Assembly (NCBI GenBank): GCA_036867785.1
Contig: CP145421.1
Location: 992,001 to 1,056,000 of the forward strand
DNA: 64,000 nt
Source of the DNA: Plasmodiophora brassicae
Taxonomy: Eukaryota > Endomyxa: Phytomyxea > Phytomyxea > Plasmodiophorida
Direction of reading: 5' to 3'
The notes under the pieces were generated by a model. That model worked only from the letters and a program-made list of their open reading frames with translations, had not been told where the DNA came from and did no database searches. Shown in pieces: positions 39,249 through 51,800 of this stretch (positions are counted from its first letter, which is position 1; the number at the start of each line of letters is the position of its first letter). The translations under genes and the position numbers were made by a program.

Positions 39249-40127
39249 ATGTCGGGCACCAGCGGCGACCTGGTTCGCGCGCAAGCCCTCGCCCGGGAAG
39301 CGGTCGCCCTGGACAGCAACGGGCAGTACACGCTGGCGGCCGTCAAGTACAGGGAGGCGGCTCTGCTGATGGCTGGAACGCCCAGGTGCGGCCTGTACCT
39401 GATCGACGCTTGTTGATTCGGTGGCGTCCCTAACGCACACGAGCCACAGCCTGAAAACGAAACGCGACACGTACGAGCGGCGGTCTCGCCTGCTGACGTC
39501 AATGTTCGTCAAGCGCGAGAGCCTGCCCGTCGTGGCCGCGCAGGGCATCGCCGTCATCAGCCAGGCGATCGCCCTCGACGACGCCGACCACCCGGAAAAC
39601 AGGCCGATCGCGCTCCAACTGTGTACGTCCACCAGCAGCATTGGCAGGGCCATGCTGCCCCGCTACGTGGCTCTGCTGACGGGCCGCCCCGGCAGACTTG
39701 AACGGCATCGACCTGTTGATCCAGGGCCTGCAGAGCGCATCGCTGCCGGCCAACTGCGTCTGCCGGCAAACGCTGGCGCAGCGCATCGACATCTACATGA
39801 AACGGGCCGAGATCGTGCGCTCCCTGATTGACCAGAGCGGCCAGCAGCGGGCCGCACCCGAGTCGCCGTCGGCGCCCCCTGCTGTCGGCACCGACATTGG
39901 CAGCATGCACATGTGCGTTGTCTGTCTCGACAGGGACATTGGTTCGTGGCACCGGAACGCTGTGTGTGTGTGTGTGTGTGACGCTTCGCTGATCAGACAC
40001 GGTGATGCTCGACTGCGGCCATTCGGCCCTGTGCTCCCGGTGCGCCGCCGACATCATGAAGCTGGACTCGCTCTGCGTCATATGCAGGCAGGGCATCAAG
40101 GAGATAAAGCGCATCTACATATCATAG
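39249..40127 (+). CDS. MIT-domain RING-finger E3 ubiquitin ligase
   Basis: Model: exons 39249-39385, 39444-39622, 39696-39941 and 39997-40127 (introns 55-73 nt), 230 aa. Two MIT-like three-helix segments: AQALAREAVALDSNGQYTLA with KYREAALL, and AAQGIAVISQAIALDD with YLNGIDLLIQGL. A C-terminal RING (~178-218) has CVVC, then after splicing DTVMLDCGHSALCSRC and LCVIC. Known: MIT domains bind ESCRT-III tails; C-terminal RINGs of this style recruit E2 enzymes. Inferred: an endosomal E3. The third intron carries a (GT)n run and would break the RING if retained. Confidence 0.8.
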
Positions 40128-40200
40128 CATCTATCCCGTTGGCGTGTGACGACAACGCCGGCCCCCGGACGAGTGCCGACGCGACCGTCACGCCCGGCGT

Positions 40201-41797
40201 TCAAATCTGCTTCGACTTGTTCCTGGCCACGATTCTGGCGTAGACGGCGAACCCCATCACAAGGACGGTGACAATCAGGAACGCCCGGAAGCGGGGTGAC
40301 ATCTGTACACATAGTAGTAATGGTTAGCGACCTGGGCGACAGGCAGATGATGGACGTGCGGCACGTCGGTACCCAGCGTAGCAGGGCCGGCTTGGCGGCG
40401 ATGGAAATCGGTTCCACGGGCGCCATTGCCTGCCAGTCGCGCAGAACGAACGCCAGGATGCTGTCCTCGTCCACGGTCCCGTCAAACAGGAACGTGCGCC
40501 CATCTTTGACCCTGCACGCGGAACGGTTAGCATTCGGCCGGTCAAACCCGGGGCGCCTCCGTCGTCATATATACAGGAAGAACACGGGCACCGACGCGCG
40601 CCCGTACTTCGCCAGCAAGCCTGTCGCAGCAGTCAGGACGCATCAGCTCCATTCCAGGCAAGCACTGCAGCAACCTGGCGTCGATAGCATTTCGCCGAAG
40701 CGAACCTGTTGCCCATCGGCGCCGTCCAGCTTTGCCGTCAGGGACATCCACAACGGGATAACCTCCTGGCACGACGCCGCATAGGGCGAACACCTGACCG
40801 AGCTCAGTTGCCGTTCCGGTCTGAGAGCCCGACATTGTGTCGACGGGCACCGACATTTTAATGAGCCAGGTGCCCTGCGTCGTCAACTGGTCGACGTCGT
40901 CCTGCGTGAGCTGGATGGATTTCAGTGCCTTCTTTGCAATCTCGAACGAGCCCGCCATGTCTGCAGAGGCGTAAACGGCAAGGGCAACCCCGATCACCAA
41001 CACGTTGTACCTTGGCTACTGCTGCCGACAGCATTATCTTGCCGGACGACCGGCTATCAGGATTGCCGTTAGAACGAGCAGGGCACGGCGCCATCATGTA
41101 CAGTGGCTGACCTTGGCGTCCGCGTTGCCTGGCACGACGGGCTCGCGAGGCGCAAAGATGCCGCTGGACTCGCTGATGATGAAGGTGGGCACCCTCTGAC
41201 TCCACCCCGTTGCCGGGTTCGCCACGATGTGCGCCAGGAAGGCGTCCAGCGAGCGCTGGCCTTGATAATGCCAGACGCGACCCTGCTCGTAGCTGCGTTC
41301 GACGCCCCATAAGCACAACGCGACAAGGCACGGTGGCGGTGAGTTGCCCCCTACAAGACTAACGTCGGGTACCCTTGCACGCGGAACGCCGCCTGCAACT
41401 CTGAACCAACGAGGGAACCCGCGTCAGTACAGGGGGAAGGGGGCGACATGGACGCCTATTCATTCCCAAACGTACTCGGGTTCTTCGTGCAGTCAATCTC
41501 GCCGATGCGAACCTGGTGGGCGGGGTCGATCTCCTTGGCGAGCCGGTCCCAGGTGGGCGCCAGGTCCAGGCAGTGGCCGCACCAGGGCGCGTACAGCTTG
41601 ATGAACCACGCGTCGTCGCCGACGACCGCATGGAACGACCGGTCGTCGAGGACGACCGACGACCGGGCCCGGGCCCCGCGGAACACGTCCGCTGGCGTCT
41701 TCACGTCGGCGTCGGCGCTCGGCTCGACCATCGCACCGCCGCCACCGACGACATACATCAGCAGGGCAAGTACCGCTACGAAGACCGTCCAGCACAT
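40201..41797 (-). CDS. TMX3-like transmembrane protein disulfide isomerase, ER-retained, 8 exons
   Basis: Model (minus): 41797-41476, 41400-41355, 41292-41112, 41015-40794, 40705-40675, 40620-40575, 40511-40373, 40302-40201; introns 54-96 nt; 362 aa. Signal peptide MCWTVFVAVLALLMYVV; thioredoxin domain with WFIKLYAPWCGHC (Cys73-Gly-His-Cys76) and FRVQGYPTLV with the cis-proline; further thioredoxin-like region (YGRASVPVFFLVKDGRTFLF); one TM helix in the last exon; tail ends KSKQI, a KxKxx-type ER retrieval signal. Known: TMX proteins oxidise or isomerise disulfides in the ER lumen. All junctions restore conserved blocks. Divergent from the myosin gene. Confidence 0.88.
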
Positions 41798-42349
41798 GTC
41801 GGGGGGCGGGGACGTTCCGGTCACCTACGGTAAGTGACCCACCACTCCGCCAGCGGGGCCGAATTCGTTCCGCCGTTCGAAAAACGCCGGCGACGCGGGC
41901 GGGCAGCGGTCGCAGACCCACCCACCTGGCCCCCGCCCAACGGCACCGCGGGTCATCCGCGGCCGGCGAACTGCGTGCACCACCGGGCCGGCGTGTGCGG
42001 GCCCGGCCCCGCCAGCGTCGCTCCGGAGCTGCCGCCGTCGGAAGCCACGCAGTCCAGCTGCAGAACGGAGTGGAGGGCCGGCACCAACAGGGTACCCGGA
42101 CAGGTACTGCCTGTCACCGCATAGATTATCCAGGCCGGGTAGGTACGTACGACACGGCGCTGCCACCGCGAGAGGGGGGGCCCGTCGGCAGAGGCGGGAG
42201 GGGGCGGGCAGCGGCGGCGGCCATTCTAAATGTGGATCGACGGGCGCACGAAAATAGCACGCGCGCGTTTGAACTTGACAGAGACCCATCGGCCCTGGAT
42301 CGCGGGCCGCGACGACGCGCAGCGCATACCGATCAACGGGCGGGTGCTG
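41798..42349. promoter_or_regulatory. Divergent intergenic region between TMX3-like and myosin genes
   Basis: 552 bp of very GC-rich DNA with short G/C runs (for example near 42172). No gene seen; a bidirectional promoter is inferred from layout only. Confidence 0.3.
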
Positions 42350-45300
42350 ATGGCATCCAGCGCATGGTACTACACTGACGACGCAGGGCGGCAGTGCGGC
42401 CCGGTCTCGCAGGCCGACCTGCGCCGCCTGCTATCGTCGTCCGCCGCCCTCGCCAGGGACGCCCATGTCTGGGAGGCGTCCATGGCCGACTGGCAGCCCG
42501 CCTCCGCGATACCCGGCCTCGTACCTGCGCCACCGCCGCCGTCCGCACCGGCCAGAGGGCCACCCAGACGTGCCGGTGGGCCACCGTCGCGCGCAGCGCC
42601 ACCGTCCAGGTCGGCACCAACATCCAAGGCAGCAGGCGGGCCGCCGTCAAGGTCAGGACCGGCATCCGGGGCGGCACCGGCACCGGCCGCAGCAAACGGG
42701 CACTCGTCGAGGGCGGCACAACCAACCAGACCGGCTGTATCGGGGCGGACAGCGGCAGGAGCGCCCTTGAAAACCCAACCCAAGACGTCGTCGCCCGGGC
42801 CCGTTTGGCAATCCAAGGGCGCACCGGCGAAACCGTCGGGCCAGGTTGCCGCCCTGCTGAAGAAGTCGTCGTCGACGGCGAAGAAGGTGGCTACGAGCGC
42901 GCCGGTCCAGCAGATGCCTGCGCCATCGTCGCCCGGCTGGGTCGAGCGTCGCACTGTGGACGGCGCCGTCTACTTCCTGAACGAGGCAACGGGCCAGACG
43001 ACATGGGACCCGCCGCCCGGGTTCTCGTCGTCGGCCTCGTCGTCGTCGTCGTTCGCCCTGGTGGACGGCGAGACGTACTGGTGGGTGCCGGACGACGTCG
43101 AGGCGTTCGCCCCGGGTCGCCTGGTGCGAACGGCGTACAACGGGTCGCGTGATTTCGAGCTGCCCAACGGGCGCACGGTGACGGTCGGCAAGGGCGTCGA
43201 CCTGCACCCGGTCAACACGAACGCCTTCTCGCAGAACTACGACGACCTGGTGATGCTGCAGGAGGCGAACGAGCCCATGATCGTGCACTGCCTCGGGAAG
43301 CGGTTCCGCGACGACCAGATCTACACGAACGTCGGCACGATCCTGATCGCCGTCAACCCGTACCGGGACCTGGGGTTGTACTCGCCGATGAAGATCGAGC
43401 AGTACAAGAACCGCGGGCGGCAGGAGCTGCCCCCGCACGTGTTCGTCGTGGCCGACCAGGCGTACCGGGGCCTGCTGGAGAGCGGGCGCGACCAGTCGGT
43501 GATCATCAGCGGGGAGAGCGGCGCCGGCAAGACCGAGGCGACCAAGCAGTGCCTGCAGTACCTGGCCGAGTGCGCCGGCAGCAACAACGACGTCGAGCAG
43601 CGCATCCTGCTCGCCAACCCGATCCTCGAGGCGTTCGGCAACGCCAAGACGGTGCGGAACTCGAACAGCTCCCGGTTCGGCAAGGTGCGTTTGCGCGTTT
43701 GCTTGTGTTTGTGTGCCGCCCGTGCACGACCGGGGGACGCGCTGACTGTCCTCCGTTTCAGTACATTGAGGTGTTCTTCGGCACGTCGTCGCGCATCGTC
43801 GGGTCCAGCAACACGAACTACCTGCTGGAGAAGAGCCGCGTCGTGTCGCAGAGCGCCGGCGAGCGCAACTACCACGTGTTCTTCCAGCTGTGCCGGGGGG
43901 CGTCGCCCGCCCAGGCCGACCTGTTCGGCCTGCGCGACCCGTCCACGTTCGCGTACCTGAACCAGGTCCAGGACACGTACGTCGACAAGATCGACGACGC
44001 GGCCGACTTCGCCGCCGTCGAAGGTACGGTTCGCGCCGCAATGCTGACGCCACCTATGTGTGTACTAACGACGACGACTGCCCGGCAGGCGCCATGCAGC
44101 TGCTCGGCTTCACCGACGAGGAGGCGACGAGCGTGTTCGGCGTCGTGGCCGCCGTCCTGCACCTCGGCGACCTGCAGTTCGAGTCGGTCGGCGAGCGGCA
44201 GTCGGCGCTGGGCCCCGAGGCGGGCGCCGTGCGCCACGCCGCCCGCCTGCTGCAGGTGCCGACCGAGACGCTCGTGGCCGCGTTCACGACGCGCCTCATG
44301 CGGATCCGCGGCCAGGACACCACGACGGTACGCGTCGTCGTCGTCGTCGTCGTCGTCGTGCCACTGACGGGGGCGATGCGCTGGTCGCAGGTGACGTTGA
44401 GCCGGGACCAGGCCGGCAACATGCGACACGCGGCGGCCAAGTTCCTGTACGCGCGCCTGTTCGACTGGCTCGTCGCCCGCATCAACAGGTCGGTGGCGCC
44501 GGCCGACCGCGCCGCCGTCCGCTCGTCGATCGGCGTGCTGGACATCTTCGGGTTCGAGGTGTTCGCCACGAACTCGTTCGAGCAGCTCTGCATCAACTAC
44601 ACGGTAAGGAGGAGGGGGGCACCCCGCGTCTGTGCCGTGTGCGTCTCGACGCCTGACCCGCACTGTCTGCCCTGCAGAACGAGAAGCTCCAGCAGCACTT
44701 CAACCGGCACACGTTCCGCCTGGAGGAGGCCCTGTACGAATCGGAGGGGATCGCGTTCCAGCACGTGGCCTACATTGACAACCAGCCCGTCCTGGACCTG
44801 ATCGACGGGCGCCCGACCGGCCTGCTCCCCGCCCTGGACGAGGAGCTGCGCCTGCCGCGCACGACCGACGCCACGTACGTCGCCAAGTTGCACGCGTTGC
44901 ACGGCGGCGGCCGGCACCCGTCGTACGGGAGCGTCGTGCGGCACCCGGCGCGCTTCGTTGTGCGCCACTACGCCGGCCCGGTCGAGTACGCGTCGGACGG
45001 GTTCCTCGACAAGAACAACGACACGATGAGCGACGACCTGGTCGGCCTGTTCGCCGCGTCGCACTCGCCGTTCCTCAAGTCGCTGTTCCCCAGCCGCGAC
45101 GAGATGGCCCGGACGCGCAAGGTGACGCTCGGCGGGCAGTTCCAGGCGCAGCTCGCCGACCTGATGGTGTCGCTCGAGCGCACCCACCCGCATTACATCC
45201 GCTGCGTCAAGCCGAACGCCGACAAGCGCGCCGGCGCGTACACCGCCCCGATGGTCCACGAGCAGCTGCGGTACTCGGGCGTGTACGAGGCCGTCGCCAT

Positions 45301-48300
45301 CCGCAAGCGCGGGTACCCGTTCCGGTACGAGCATGGCGCGTTCGCCCAGCGGTACCTGTGCTCCGTGCCCGGCGCGCGCCTGGCCGCCCTGCGCCGCGCG
45401 TCGCCCGTCGACCAGTGCCGCGCCATCATCGGCGCCGTCCAACTCGACGACGACCTGCGCGAACACATTCAGGTGCGATGTCGTCGTCGTCGTCGTCGCC
45501 GGTATGTCGCTGACGGGGCGTTGCCCTCCACAGGTGGGGCGCACGCGCATCCTGTACCGCTCGCCGGTGCACCGCCGGCTGGAGCTGGAGCGCACCGTGG
45601 CCGTCGAGCGCCTGCTGGTGCGCCTGCAGGCGCACGTGCGGCGCTGGCAGGCGCAGGGGGCGGTGCGTCGGTGGCGGGTCGTGCTGCGCGACCCGATCCG
45701 CGCCGCCGTTCGCGCCCGGGACCTGCCGGCGCTGACCGCCGCCCTGGAGCCCGCCACCGCGCTCGCGCAGCGCTTCCCGTTCCGCGAGCTGATCGAGGCG
45801 CGTGCGGCGCGCGCCCGCCTCGTCGACCTGGCCGACCTGCACCGCGAGCTGGAACGCGTGCGGGCGCTGGACCCCGAGCGGCACTACGACGCGTACCTGG
45901 CCGCCTGCGAGTGGGCGGACCGCCTCGGCGAGCGCTCCGCCCCGTGCGACGCCGTTCGCCAGCGACTGGAGCAGGTGCGTCGGCGCGCTCGCCTGCCGTT
46001 CGTTCTTCCGAACACTGATCACGTGGCGCTCGACAGGTGCAGCGGCGTCGCGATTGCATGGCGCAGCTGGAGGCGGGCATGACGGCGCACGACATGGCCC
46101 TGCTGGACGAGGCGTTGTCACGGGCGCGCGACCTGAACGACGACGGGTGCGCGTGCGTGCCGGGCGACCTGGTGCGACGGGCGCAGGCGGCCCGCGACCG
46201 CCTGCGCCTGGAGAACGCCGCCTGCGACGCGATCCGGGCGGCGATGGGCGCCGGCGGGTGGCTGCGACCCGGCGACCTGCCCGACATCGACGGGATCGCG
46301 TCGGCGGTCGACGGCGCCGGGCGCCTCGGCCTGCACGTGGCCGGCGGCGCCGACCTGATCGCGCAGGGCGGCACGCTGCGCGACCTGCGCGCCGCCATGG
46401 CCCGGGCCGACGGGTCGAAGGACGCGGCCGTGTGGGCGCCCGTCGAGGCCATCGTGAAGAGCGCGGCCGGCGCCCTGGCCGACCACGACGAGGTGCGGGC
46501 GGCGCGCGCCCAGGTCGTCCAGTTCGCGCGCACCGGCCGCGTCGAGCGCGACCTGATCGGCGCTGTCGCCGCCCGCGACCTTGCCGCCATCGAGCACGGC
46601 CTCGACCAGGCCGCCGGCCTGCACATGAGCGACGACAAGTACCCGATCCTGGCGGACGGTAAGGCGCGCGTTGCCGTGTGCGTGTGCGTGTGGTGCGTCT
46701 GCGCGCTGACACCCCCCGTCCGTCTGTGCAGCGCGATGGTACCGGGAGGCGATCCGCGACGCGGAACGGGCCATGGCCGAGGCCGTGCGCGTCGTGTCCC
46801 GCGACCTGCTGGAGGACGCCGGGGCGCGCGCCGCCGCCATCCAGTACGAGGACGTCACCGACGACATGCGCGCCGGCATGGCGCTGCTCAACAAGGTACG
46901 TCGTGGGTGCCGACCGCCCGACCGCCCGCCGCGCTGACTCTGGTGGTGCGCCAGGTCCGGCGCCTGGCCGACGACGCCGCGTCGCTCGTCGTCACGCTGC
47001 TGCCGGACGCGATGCGGGCCTGCGTCGCCGACGCCGACGCGATCCGGTACGCGGAGAACGACGACATTGGGCGCCTGCGCGCCCTGCTGTTCGACACGTC
47101 GCCCGAGCGGTTCCTGCAGCTGCAGCTGAAGGCGGCCGTCGCCCTGAAGGATGCCGGGCGCGCCCGCGACGTCACCATCGCCCTGAAGGACGCGTTCTTC
47201 GCGCGGTCGGCCGCCATGTTCGCCTTCCGCCACTACCCGGGGCTCTGCGCTCCCGCCGAATGGGCGTCCCGGCGCCTGTTCGGCATGGCCGTCAACAAGG
47301 CCGCCCTGGCCGCCTCGTTCTACGCGCACACGTCCGCGCCGATCCACGCGGCGCTGACGCGCGACCTGGACCCGGCGCTGGAGAAGCTGGCGCGGACCGT
47401 CTTCCGCACGCTGCTCTGCTTCATGGGCGACCGGCAGAACAGCACGATGCCCGCCGTGCTCGTCCAGGAGGTCGTCGCGCTCGGCGCCCAGCACGCGGGC
47501 CTGCGCGCCGAGATCCTCGCCCAGGTCGTCAAGCAGCTGACGGGGAACCCGTCGCGCGACTCGTCCGAACGCGGCTGGCAGGCCCTGGCCCTGTGCATCC
47601 GGTCGTGGCCGGTCCCGGCCGACATCGAGAACTACCTCGAGTGCTGGATACGGACGTCGTCGTCGCAGGCGCCGACGACCAGCGACGGCGGCCTGTCCCC
47701 GCGCGCCCTGCGCTTCGTGACGCTGCTGCACGAGTCGGTGTTCGCCGGCGAGTGCCGACGGCCCGTGTCGCCCGTGGACGTCGACCAGGTCCTGCGCGGC
47801 AACGTGGACTGCCTGCTGGAGCGGGCGGTGGGCGCGCCCGCACCCGCACCCGCACCCGCCGGCCCGCGCCAGGCGCGCTTCAGAGTGTCCCGGTACGATG
47901 CGGCGCCGCCGTCGCGCCCGCCGCCGACCGCGCCGATGCGGGCCGCCGCGCCGCTGGGCGCCAATGATGTTCCGCCGCCGCCGGCCAAGGCCCCGCCCGC
48001 ACCGCCCGTCGTCGTCGTCGGCGCGACGCCGCGCGCCCTGCCCCCCGCACCCGGGCCCGTGCCGTCCGCCGCCGCGTGCCCGTTCCCCAGCGCGCCGGGC
48101 CGTCTGCTGCCGCCGCCGATCCTGTCGCCGCCGCCGCTGCCGCCCGCCGAGCGCCGCCTGTCGTCGTCGTCGTCCGCCGCCGGTGGCGGTGGTGCCGCCG
48201 TCGCCGTGCCCGTGCCGGCCTGGGCGGCGCGAACCGTCATGCCCTCGCCGCGCAAGTCCATGACGCTGCAGGACGCGCGGCAGCTGGTGCGCCCCGACGT

Positions 48301-48613
48301 CGTGCATCAGGCCAGCGCCGCCCTGCAGGCCATGCAGGCCAAGTCGCAGGCCGCCATGGCTGAGAACCGCGCCGCCCTCGATCGCAAGCAGCACGAGCTC
48401 AGCGCCGCACTGGAACGCCAACGACGCGGGCTGAATGCGGCGGCCGCCGCCGCGCGGCATCCAGAGCCCGGCCGCACGTCGCTGCCAAAGAAGGAGGCGG
48501 CGGCGGCGGCGTGGACGGCGCACGTGGACCCGTCGACCCAGGCGACGTACTACTACAATGCCAGCACGGGCGTCACGCAGTGGGATCGACCCGGCGACCC
48601 GGTATCGCCCTAG
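42350..48613 (+). CDS. Unconventional myosin with GYF-WW head extension, MyTH4 tail and C-terminal WW
   Basis: Model: exons 42350-43684, 43762-44023, 44089-44327, 44391-44603, 44678-45472, 45534-45974, 46037-46658, 46732-46895, 46955-48613; introns 59-77 nt; 1909 aa. Order: GYF_2 domain (~5-56, [15 protein letters not shown]); Pro/Ala/Ser linker; WW domain (~196-225, [15 protein letters not shown]); motor (~244-960) with [21 protein letters not shown] and LDIFGFE; short IQ-like neck; long helical tail with repeated AL..A-type units; MyTH4 (~1470-1620, [10 protein letters not shown]); proline-rich region; second WW near the end ([15 protein letters not shown]). No FERM domain is seen. Known: MyTH4 myosins work in filopodia or membrane-cytoskeleton links. 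GYF and WW both bind proline-rich ligands. Start chosen at the [11 protein letters not shown]; upstream in-frame codons look non-coding. Confidence 0.9.
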
Positions 48614-48640
48614 CTGGGGCGCGCCTGTGCGCGCAGCCGA

Positions 48641-48673
48641 ATACACAAACACACACACACACATACACACACG
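48641..48673. repeat. CA-rich microsatellite
   Basis: ATACACAAACACACACACAC-type run just after the myosin stop, in the 3' region shared with the convergent prominin-like gene. Confidence 0.85.
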
Positions 48674-48831
48674 AGCGCGCGCGACGACGCGAGTTGGTCG
48701 TCAGCTTGTTGCACAGCCGTGTGCGTGTTTATTGGCACAGGCGGCCGGACACAACCAATGGCGGATGTGACGGGGTTGAAGATGGCGACGATGCGGGTGG
48801 TGGCGCGGGCCCGGGCACAGGTAGGCGACCA

Positions 48832-51800
48832 TCACTTCTGGTTGGTGATCGGTGCACCCGCCGCGGGCTGCACGTTCGACCGGATGCGGGGGATGGCGCT
48901 GGTCGCGTCCAGCGGCGATCCGACGACGCCGGCGCCGCCGACCGCCTGGCTGTCCTCGTCGTCCTCGTTGTGGATGCGGTTCTGTCGCTGGAGGCGCTTG
49001 AACCCGCAAACGCCGCAGCAGATGCCGAACGTCATCAGAACGGCCTGCAGGAGCAGGGAGAAGGCGAACACGACGTAGCCGGCCTCGAACGACGAGCAGA
49101 GCAGGTCGCGGATGCCTGTGAACAGCGGTGTGATGTGCTGGCACTTGAGGAACGTCTGCGCCTCGGTCAGGATCGACGGGCCAATCCCGTTGATGTCGGC
49201 GATCAGCGACGTGAAGATCGACATGATGCTGGGGACGAACTTGACGGGCATGGCCCCGTTCTGCACCTGGTCGAGCATGCTGGTCAGGTTGACCTGCGCC
49301 TGCAGCTGCTCGGTGAAGGCGTCGGGCAGGTGCGCGATCAGGGCCGGGACGGGCTTCGACGCGTCGCACTCGAGGTAGTACTCGACCAGGTCGAGGACCG
49401 GGCCGTCCAGCGACGCCGGGATCGACACGGACCCGCCCGCCAGCGCCGATATGTTGCCGGACACCTGCGACCCGCCGAAGTGCACCGCGGCACCCTCGAC
49501 CTGTGGGGGGCGGGCACGTGCACGGTTCAGCCGACGAAGGGTCGTGACGCGGGCAACGACTTACGAGCACGTTGAAGTCGGCGCACGTGTCCGACAGGAA
49601 GACGGCCGGGACGATGAAGATCGAGGCGATCAGGTAGTAGACGAAGCTCATGTACATGAAGATCAGGGCCATGCACCTGTCCGACCAGCAGGGTCAGCGC
49701 TTGACGGCCCCCACACGCACACACGCCGGCCGCGCGTTGCCGCCGGCCGGCCCCAGAGGTACGCACATGGATCCGCACCCGCACCGGCAGACGACGCTGC
49801 AGACGGCCAGCAGCGAGACGAGCACGGGCAGCAGCAGCAGGACGGTCAGGCCACCCATGCGCAGGCCCTCGAACGACTGCGCCAACGCGTACGCGTTGTT
49901 GATGCTGGCCGCGTACGTGGCCTTGCCCGAGGCCAGCGACGTCGACATGTTGCGCACCATGCCGACGGCGTTCGTGATCATGCCCGACACCGACCCGATG
50001 TTGGCCTGCGACCGGATCGCGGCGATGTCGCCCAGGCGGCCCGAGATGGACGAGTCGATCGAGACGCCCGACACCTGCCCAAGCTGGCTGATCGTCGAGT
50101 TCAGGTTGGCGCCGTCGACCTGCTTCTTCACGTCCAGGACCTGCTGCTGCGTGCTCTTCATGTTGGGCAGGGCGACGACGGTCCTGTTCAGCGTGATCAG
50201 CTGCGACGATAGCGACCCGAAGTTGGGCTGGTTGTTCAGGCTCGTCTGCAGCGACGAGACCTTGCCCTGCAGGAGGCCCAGGTCCGGGAACGTCGTCAGC
50301 GACCGGTTCAGGTTGTTCAGCTGCGTCTGCGTCTGCGACAGGTCCGGCATGGTCGTGATCGTCGAGTTCAGCGACGCCAGGTTCGTCAGCAGCGACCCGC
50401 TGTTCGGCCTGGAATCCTTGGTCGACTGCAGCTGCTGCAGGCCGCTGACGAACGTCGTCTTGACGGCCGTCCAGCCGGCCGGCGCCGTGTACGGGTTCGT
50501 CTTGCCGGCCAGGTACCCGAGCATGGTCTGCAGCGGCGTCGAGATCGTGTTCAGCGTCGCGTTCAGCTGGACCATGTTGTCGACGAACGGCTGCAGGGCG
50601 GGCATCGTGTTCAGCTGCGACTGCATGCTGGTCAGGCTGCTGGTCGTCGACCCGAGGTTCGCGATCTGCATCGAGCTGTTCAGCTTGACCGTGTTGTTGA
50701 TGTACGTGTCCATGTCGGGGACGGCGTGCAGCGACGCGTTCAGGTCGGCGATCTGCTTGTACACGTTGGTCAGGTCGGGCATGTTGTGCTGCGACGAGTT
50801 CATCTTGCGGATGTTGCCGATGATCGCGTTGAAGTCGGGCAGGTTGCCCAGCGTGCTGTTCAGGCCCCGGATCGCCGTCACGCCCGACGACATGGACTGC
50901 TGCTGGCTGGTCAGGTTGGCGATCTGCGGCTGCAGGTCGTGCCAGACGGTGACGACGCTGCCGATCGACGCCGGCAGGATGACGAGCGTCGTGTTGATCC
51001 GCGTGATCATCCCGATGATGTCGCCGATGCAGTTGATGCGCGTCAGGCTGCTGTTGAACAGCTGGATGACGCCGATCAGCCCGGCAAAGTCCATGCTCTT
51101 GATCTTGGCCACGCTCGTGTTCATCGCCGTCATGTACGTCAGCAGGGTCAGCGACGACGGCTGGATCGCGATCGACAGGTTCGCCGCCTTCACCTATCGG
51201 GCGAGCACACGCGTGTGAGGCAACGGTCGGTGGCAGGGCGCTCCCCGATGTGCTTACGGCCGTCTGGATCTGCGGCAGGTGGAAGTCGGTGGCCAGGAAC
51301 GCCTTGAAGCCGCGCAGGGCGGTGACGATGCCGCCCAGGTTCGGGATGGCCTGCAGCGACCTGTTCAGCGACTGGATCTCGCCGATCAGCGCCGTCGTCG
51401 CCTGCAGGCTGTTCTTGGTCGTGTTCAGCGCCCGGATATTGGCAATGAACGCGCCGATGTTCGGCATGGCCTTGGTCGCGTTGTTCAACTGTGTCGGCGC
51501 GCGGCAGTCAGCTGGCCGGCCCCGGCGTCGTGGCGCCCGCACCCTACCTGGCTGAGCTCGTTGTAGGTGCGCACGACATCGCTGAACTGCTGGCCCGAGT
51601 TGATGTTGACGTCCAGCTGCAGCTGTGTGATGTTCGGGATGTTCGTCCAGAAGCTGTTGAACCCGTTCAGGTTGTTCGTCATGGTCGTCGTCGTGAACCC
51701 GTTCAGCGCGTTGCGGACCGCTGCGCGCGTGACACACAGATCAGACGACGCGGCCAGGACGTGTCGCGCCTCGTCCCTACATTGGATGTTGGCGACTACG

